DNA of 64,000 nt from Pseudofabraea citricarpa (lineage: Eukaryota > Ascomycota > Leotiomycetes > Helotiales > Dermateaceae), in the NCBI GenBank assembly GCA_029641185.1, contig JAPWGK010000028.1, positions 124,001-188,000 on the forward strand, given 5' to 3'. The position numbers and the translations under genes were made by a program. The notes beneath the pieces are model-generated. The model saw nothing but the letters and a program-made list of their open reading frames with translations. It was not told where the DNA came from and made no database searches. This document shows positions 59,630 to 64,000 of this stretch, one piece after another. How positions within the stretch are numbered: the first letter of the stretch is position 1; each line of letters opens with the position of its first letter.

Positions 59630-59991
59630 AATAGAAGAGTCTCCAAATTCGGTTGACAGACTGGTTTACTTACTCATAGCGCGGGTTACTGCAGCAATAA
59701 CTGAGGGCGAAAGACAAAATTGAAAATTGAAATATCAAAACTTCAACCTTAAATCCCCTGTTTGCCATATATACGTTCTGTAATGCTGTCTCGTCTGGGG
59801 AAATTATTTGTACCAAAGAACCCAAAGAAACCTGAAGTCGCCTGCTGCCAGTACCCGTGCCGCATCACGCTTTCCTTCCAGAGCACCTTCCTCCCAGAGG
59901 TGCTTTCAGACAGTACAGCATTTTCGCAACCCCACGAACTTTCAACACAATATTGACTGAGCAATCTTGAAATTATCATCTACACGAAAAA

Positions 59992-60644
59992 ATGTCTCAA
60001 GAGGAAACGGTCGCGATTCGATACAAGGCCTTCTGCGGAAACTGCGCACTCGATGACATGTACCCTTTCGAATACTCAGAGCAGGCACCAGCATCCCTCT
60101 GCAAGCCGCATAGCGAAAATGAGCCTGGCCCAGATGGCGATGCTCTTGGAATGTTCCTCACATCTCTCACTGAGCGTCATCATGATGAGATTCTGCACAG
60201 TCGCGCCTGGCGATGCGTTACATGCCACAAGCCTGCGAGGGAGCTTCTCCATACAGCGCTGTCTTTCCTTTCGCCAATCACCGATAGAGCATTAGGAGAC
60301 TTCGAACCAACTGTAATAGGCATTGTTTCCCCAATTTGTATGTCTGGAGGAGCTTGTGATCGCGCTGCAGTGAAAAACGCGCACGATTTCTCGAAGAACA
60401 CTGTTATAACGAAGCCATGGCAGAGATTCGAAGAAGGAAAGAACTGTGACAAATGTGGCAAGCGGTCTGGAGTCAAGAAGTGCGCTGGCTGCAAACTCAT
60501 TGCGTACGTTGAAATTCTTCCTAATCATTGAAAGTAACTAACAGATACCGAAGGTATTGTTCGAAGGAATGTCAGACTCAGAGCTGGCCATCTCACAAAA
60601 GGCAGTGCAAGCGCGCACAACGGGAGCTTCGTGAGGCTGCGTAG
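59992..60644 (+). CDS. MYND-type zinc finger protein
   Basis: Two exons (59992-60503, 60545-60644) with a 41-nt intron give 203 aa. The MYND finger is at the C-terminus (about residues 152-197): CDKCGKRSGVKKCAGCKLIAYRRYCSKEC... with the closing ...WPSHKRQC. The last zinc ligands are encoded by exon 2, so splicing is needed for the finger. The N-terminal 150 residues carry further Cys pairs (CGNC, CVTCH) but no named domain. MYND fingers mediate protein-protein contacts; the partner is unknown. Confidence 0.88.
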
Positions 60645-61577
60645 TCCTAAAAAGCGTATCAGCAAGTGATATCAGCCGGTAAACACATAATGGACGGGGC
60701 TGTGTTCTTATATGCGAATCATAATATGGACGACTTGTTGATGAACTTGAACACACTATCTGGCTCTGGCATTTCAACCATCAAGGTTGGTAGCAAATAC
60801 TCAATTATTACGGCCTTCTGGGTCTGCAAACGTACACATAAAGTATGTCTTTCCATGACAGTGAAATCTATGCTCGATGAATGGTATCCAAGAAAACTTG
60901 TATACCATATTAATGAGCCACAACATTACATTGTCTAAAATGATCTTTGCTCGAAAAATAAGACGAAATTAAACAGAATGCTTAACGCTGGCACCTACGT
61001 CTTCTGACAATGAAAACTTCTCATGGAAGAGTTTTGACCACCGGTGGGGTCCTTTTAAGATAACAGGTTTGCCACATGTTTACTGGCCACATTGCCAATA
61101 AATCATCCTCTACTCCTTTGCTCTGGTCACAGAAGGTGTAGTAATACTTACATCTGAACTTTGTTGGTGATAAGTGTTGATCTTTTAACTTACTGGTGGT
61201 TAAGATGGTGCGAGGTATGTTTTAGTTTCCATTCGAGGCTAAATTGGCATTCAATCGAACTTTGAGGCAAGCAGTCCAATAGACATGTCAGGTGAATCCA
61301 TTTTATGGAATATGTGTGACATGAAATTTGTTCCGGTTTCTCAAAAACCGACGGCGCGCTCGCTGGTATTATTTTAGCGACTAAACCATAGCTTGTCTTC
61401 AGGCTCAGAAGGTACTCACAAATTCGAGTCTAAGCTTTAGTCGGTTCTTATATAATTACCTAACTACAATAACAACTTTAACTCTGAGGCTATAAATTGA
61501 AAGCGATCTCCACCGCCTGTTTTGCCTTGGTGAATACACCCCCCGATTACGTCCCAAACCCCGACATCATACGAATC
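60645..61577. other. Intergenic region
   Basis: About 0.9 kb of AT-rich DNA with short frames only. It includes the promoter of the secreted protein gene. Confidence 0.4.
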
Positions 61578-62902
61578 ATGAAGTCCTCCCTCCTCTACCT
61601 GTCGATCCTCATTCAGACTGCAACCGCTGCAGTAGCTGCAATAGCTCCAAATATCACATCGCAGGGTTCGGGGTCCTCAAAATATAGCAACCCATGCTCC
61701 ACTAAGGAATTCGAATATAATTTGGAAAACTGGAATGGCTCTGGCGCTGCTAAGTATTATCTCAACTGGTCTATTGCCACTAGGAAGAAGAAAGGGAAGT
61801 CAATGAAACGAAAGGGCGAAATCGCCCGTTTTGCAAAAGAACACTGGGGAGATGATTCTTTCTTTTGCACCTTCGAAGAACCACCGTGTTCTCGCGAGCC
61901 TCACTGCGAGGAAATATGGGCCACGCTCTCGAAAGATAAAGAACCAACTAAAGAAGTAGTCAAAAAGACACGCCAAGCATATTTTGCAGCCATGGCAATT
62001 GTACAGATAAACAGGTACCACTGCATGAAAATCGTAAGTTTTATTCCTTCTCCCTGTTAAACTGCGACAGCTAACTATTAAAAGAAATTAATACATCACA
62101 TCACCCGGTTTTTGATACCTCAATTCGCAAGAACAAACAACAGGGACTGGTTGACATTTAGGGAGCCTGAAACTTCAGCAACCATCGTTATAGAGAGTGT
62201 CATGAGAAGACTATATTCAACGTACACAGATATCCTGACTCGAGCTGCCGGTTTGAGTCTTGGTAGCATTTCAACAATAGCAAAGCTCGAAACGGCGATA
62301 ACAAAGGCGGTCACAGCGGCGATGGACGCCAGCATGTTCCAGCGAACTCTAGAACCGAAGTTGTGGACCTTGCCAACAATAGCAATTGTCCAGGGCTATG
62401 ACTCGGCCATGTCCAATGATCGCAAACGGTTTAAACAAGACCCGGCCACAGAATTCGCCTACTTTTTGACGTCAAATTTTGCATTCAACGAAAATGGTCT
62501 GTACTATATGGGTGTTGCGTTGAACGACGGCAAATTCAATCATGGTTCTACAAAGAATTTGACGAGCTTGGGAACCTGGATGAAATCTACTTTCTGGCCG
62601 ATTGTAACTGAACAGGATAGAGCAAAAGTGCCCGAATGGACCAAGTAAGTATCCCATTGAAAATCTCCCAAGTTTTAACATAGCTCATTGGTTTTAGGGA
62701 GCTCACTAATTCTTGGAATCGTTCATTGACCAGTGATATTGAGAGTTGGTGCTCCATCAAGTGCAGTGCGGCAACGGGTATCCATAAAGAATGCGATTGG
62801 AGTTGTCCTAATTATCCTGGTTACAAGAGGAAAAAGGAAAAATACGACAGAAAAAATGGATGGACAATACCTGGGTTGATCGAGCCAGGAGAGGGCGTTT
62901 AA
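61578..62902 (+). CDS. Secreted protein of unknown function
   Basis: Three exons (61578-62033, 62085-62644, 62698-62902) give 406 aa. A signal peptide (MKSSLLYLSILIQTATAAVAA, about 21 residues) is followed by a soluble body with possible N-glycosylation sites (NIT, NGS, NWS, NLT). Paired cysteines (CTFEEPPCSREPHC near residue 95; CSIKCSAATGIHKECDWSC near the end) suggest disulfides. The first intron (62034-62084) ends in AAG, preceded by a CTAAC branch site; the second is 53 nt. No catalytic domain is recognised. A secreted virulence-related or cell-surface role is possible but unsupported. Confidence 0.8.
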
Positions 62903-64000
62903 CGTCTCAGAGTAGGGTAAATTATCTTTGATTGGTGTTAGCTTATACAAAAAAGAAAAAAAGGAAATGATTTCTTGGGGGCTTACCTATACCTCGTAAT
63001 ACCTTGCCGTCTTAACCCCACTTTTGTACTTGAATGGTTTAGAAAAAAGCAGATATTTTCTGACGTTTTGTAAAACCATGGTCACTTGCCTATATCTATG
63101 TAATACTTATCTAGTATACAGATTTCTCTAGTACGCCCGTTGATACGATTTCAAGGGTATGTTATTTATCTTGCCTATATCGTACAATTAATAGTATAGT
63201 AGCGTAGTTGCATGGTTCTATAATTAGCTAGCAATGCAGTCATATATGGTTGATTGAATAAATAAAAGCCAGGTATCTACTTTTCTCCAAACAACATGCT
63301 TTAAGACTTCAGTCACAGCGGTTGTTGTGCTTACCGGAGGATTTGATTACTATTTAGCTCCAGCAAACAGGGAAGAATTGAGACTCAAAAGCTTATGAAT
63401 CTCACAAGATTTCAACAAGTCGAGAGATATCATTAGGGAGCAGTGGAAATTTCAGAAGCTGCTCCTATGGCTAAATTATTTTCAAATTTGTCACAATAAA
63501 TACTCACTTGGAAACCAGGCAACCTGAAAAACGAGCCCAGTAAGTCGGTCTTTAGTCTTTTGTGAAAATGAGGTCCACTGGCCCTTTACGGCAAATAATC
63601 TAAATGCTGCGAGGACGTGAGCTATCAGGATTGCCGCGATTTATATCTAGACATCAGACTAGATCATTAAGATGAGATGTCCGGAGGTGGAGGCTGCAAC
63701 TAAAGGTATGAAAGCACATGATGCCTATCATGGGTTCTGCAACCCAAAAGCAAACTGCATTTCCAAGAAGTTGTTTGCGGAAGAACTAGATTAAGCCGAT
63801 GTAGAAGGCTCAAAACGGTAACGTGAACTCACACACTATAGCCACAGTTCTTTGTGGAAGTTTCCACAAAGGCAAACTCGAGTATTACTATCAGAAAGAA
63901 GCAGGAAGCTTCTATTAGACACTATAAGCCATTATTGAATGATGAGCGATCAGCTTTTAGGAAGCAGCGGAGCTCAGGTTTCTGAGACAGGGCACAAGAT
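62903..64000. other. AT-rich DNA to the right window edge
   Basis: About 1.1 kb without a supported gene, RNA or clear repeat. Confidence 0.4.

Noticed and set aside
1..64000. CRISPR arrays, bacterial-type operons, prophage or riboswitches
   Set aside because: The DNA is eukaryotic with spliced genes, and no regularly spaced repeats of the CRISPR type were seen.

Overview
The window is nuclear DNA of a filamentous ascomycete. The evidence is many short spliceosomal introns (mostly 46-85 nt, GT-AG), Zn2Cys6, bZIP and bZIP-ankyrin regulators, a cell-wall alpha-1,3-glucan synthase, LaeA-like methyltransferase and AsaB/CmcJ-like oxygenase families, and AT-rich intergenic DNA. Gene content and intron size would suit a Leotiomycete-like fungus, but that placement is an inference. 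All exon junctions were placed by hand from splice signals and reading frame. Except for the edge-truncated first gene, every multi-exon model given closes to a whole number of codons.

Region A (1-14.0 kb) is an accessory cluster: a DAL81/TamA-like Zn2Cys6 regulator cut by the left edge, a flavin amine oxidase, a KduD-like short-chain dehydrogenase, a cytochrome P450, a second Zn2Cys6 regulator, an eight-exon LaeA/UMTA-type methyltransferase and a GH43 glycosidase. It resembles a small tailoring or catabolic cluster with a local regulator, but no backbone synthase is visible. Region B (14.9-30.1 kb) holds a 909-aa DUF3659 repeat protein with a higher-order repeat, three proteins of unknown function, a second P450 and a nuclear-looking protein with a duplicated domain. 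Two of the unknowns (20.8 and 23.2 kb) share a C-terminal motif of the form [VI]-x-L-x-A-[RK]-[VI]-KGD-[VI]-TI and have last introns that barely change the protein whether or not they are removed.

Region C (31.9-43.9 kb) is an alpha-glucan cell-wall locus: a GPI-anchored GH13 alpha-amylase (AmyD type) divergent from a 2344-aa alpha-1,3-glucan synthase across a 2.4 kb intergenic region rich in TGTACA palindromes. Region D (44.5-44.95 kb) has a 119-bp tandem duplication, then an intron-bearing tRNA followed at once by a 14-bp perfect hairpin and a T8 Pol III terminator.

Region E (45.8-56.7 kb) looks like a second metabolic neighbourhood: an AsaB/CmcJ-like oxygenase, a bZIP regulator, a THEM6-like thioesterase divergent from an MpaB-like ER oxygenase, a decayed SDR pseudogene, and a TOXE-type bZIP-ankyrin (bANK) regulator. 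No core enzyme is visible here either. Region F (57-64 kb) is gene-poor and AT-rich, with a decayed coding stretch near 59.3 kb, a C-terminal MYND-finger protein and a secreted protein of unknown function.

The most unusual observation is at 21.16-21.28 kb. The last intron itself encodes the same C-terminal 16-mer as the exon after it, in frame, with a stop, and with almost only synonymous differences. Spliced and unspliced mRNAs would therefore both give a 128-aa protein differing at one residue.
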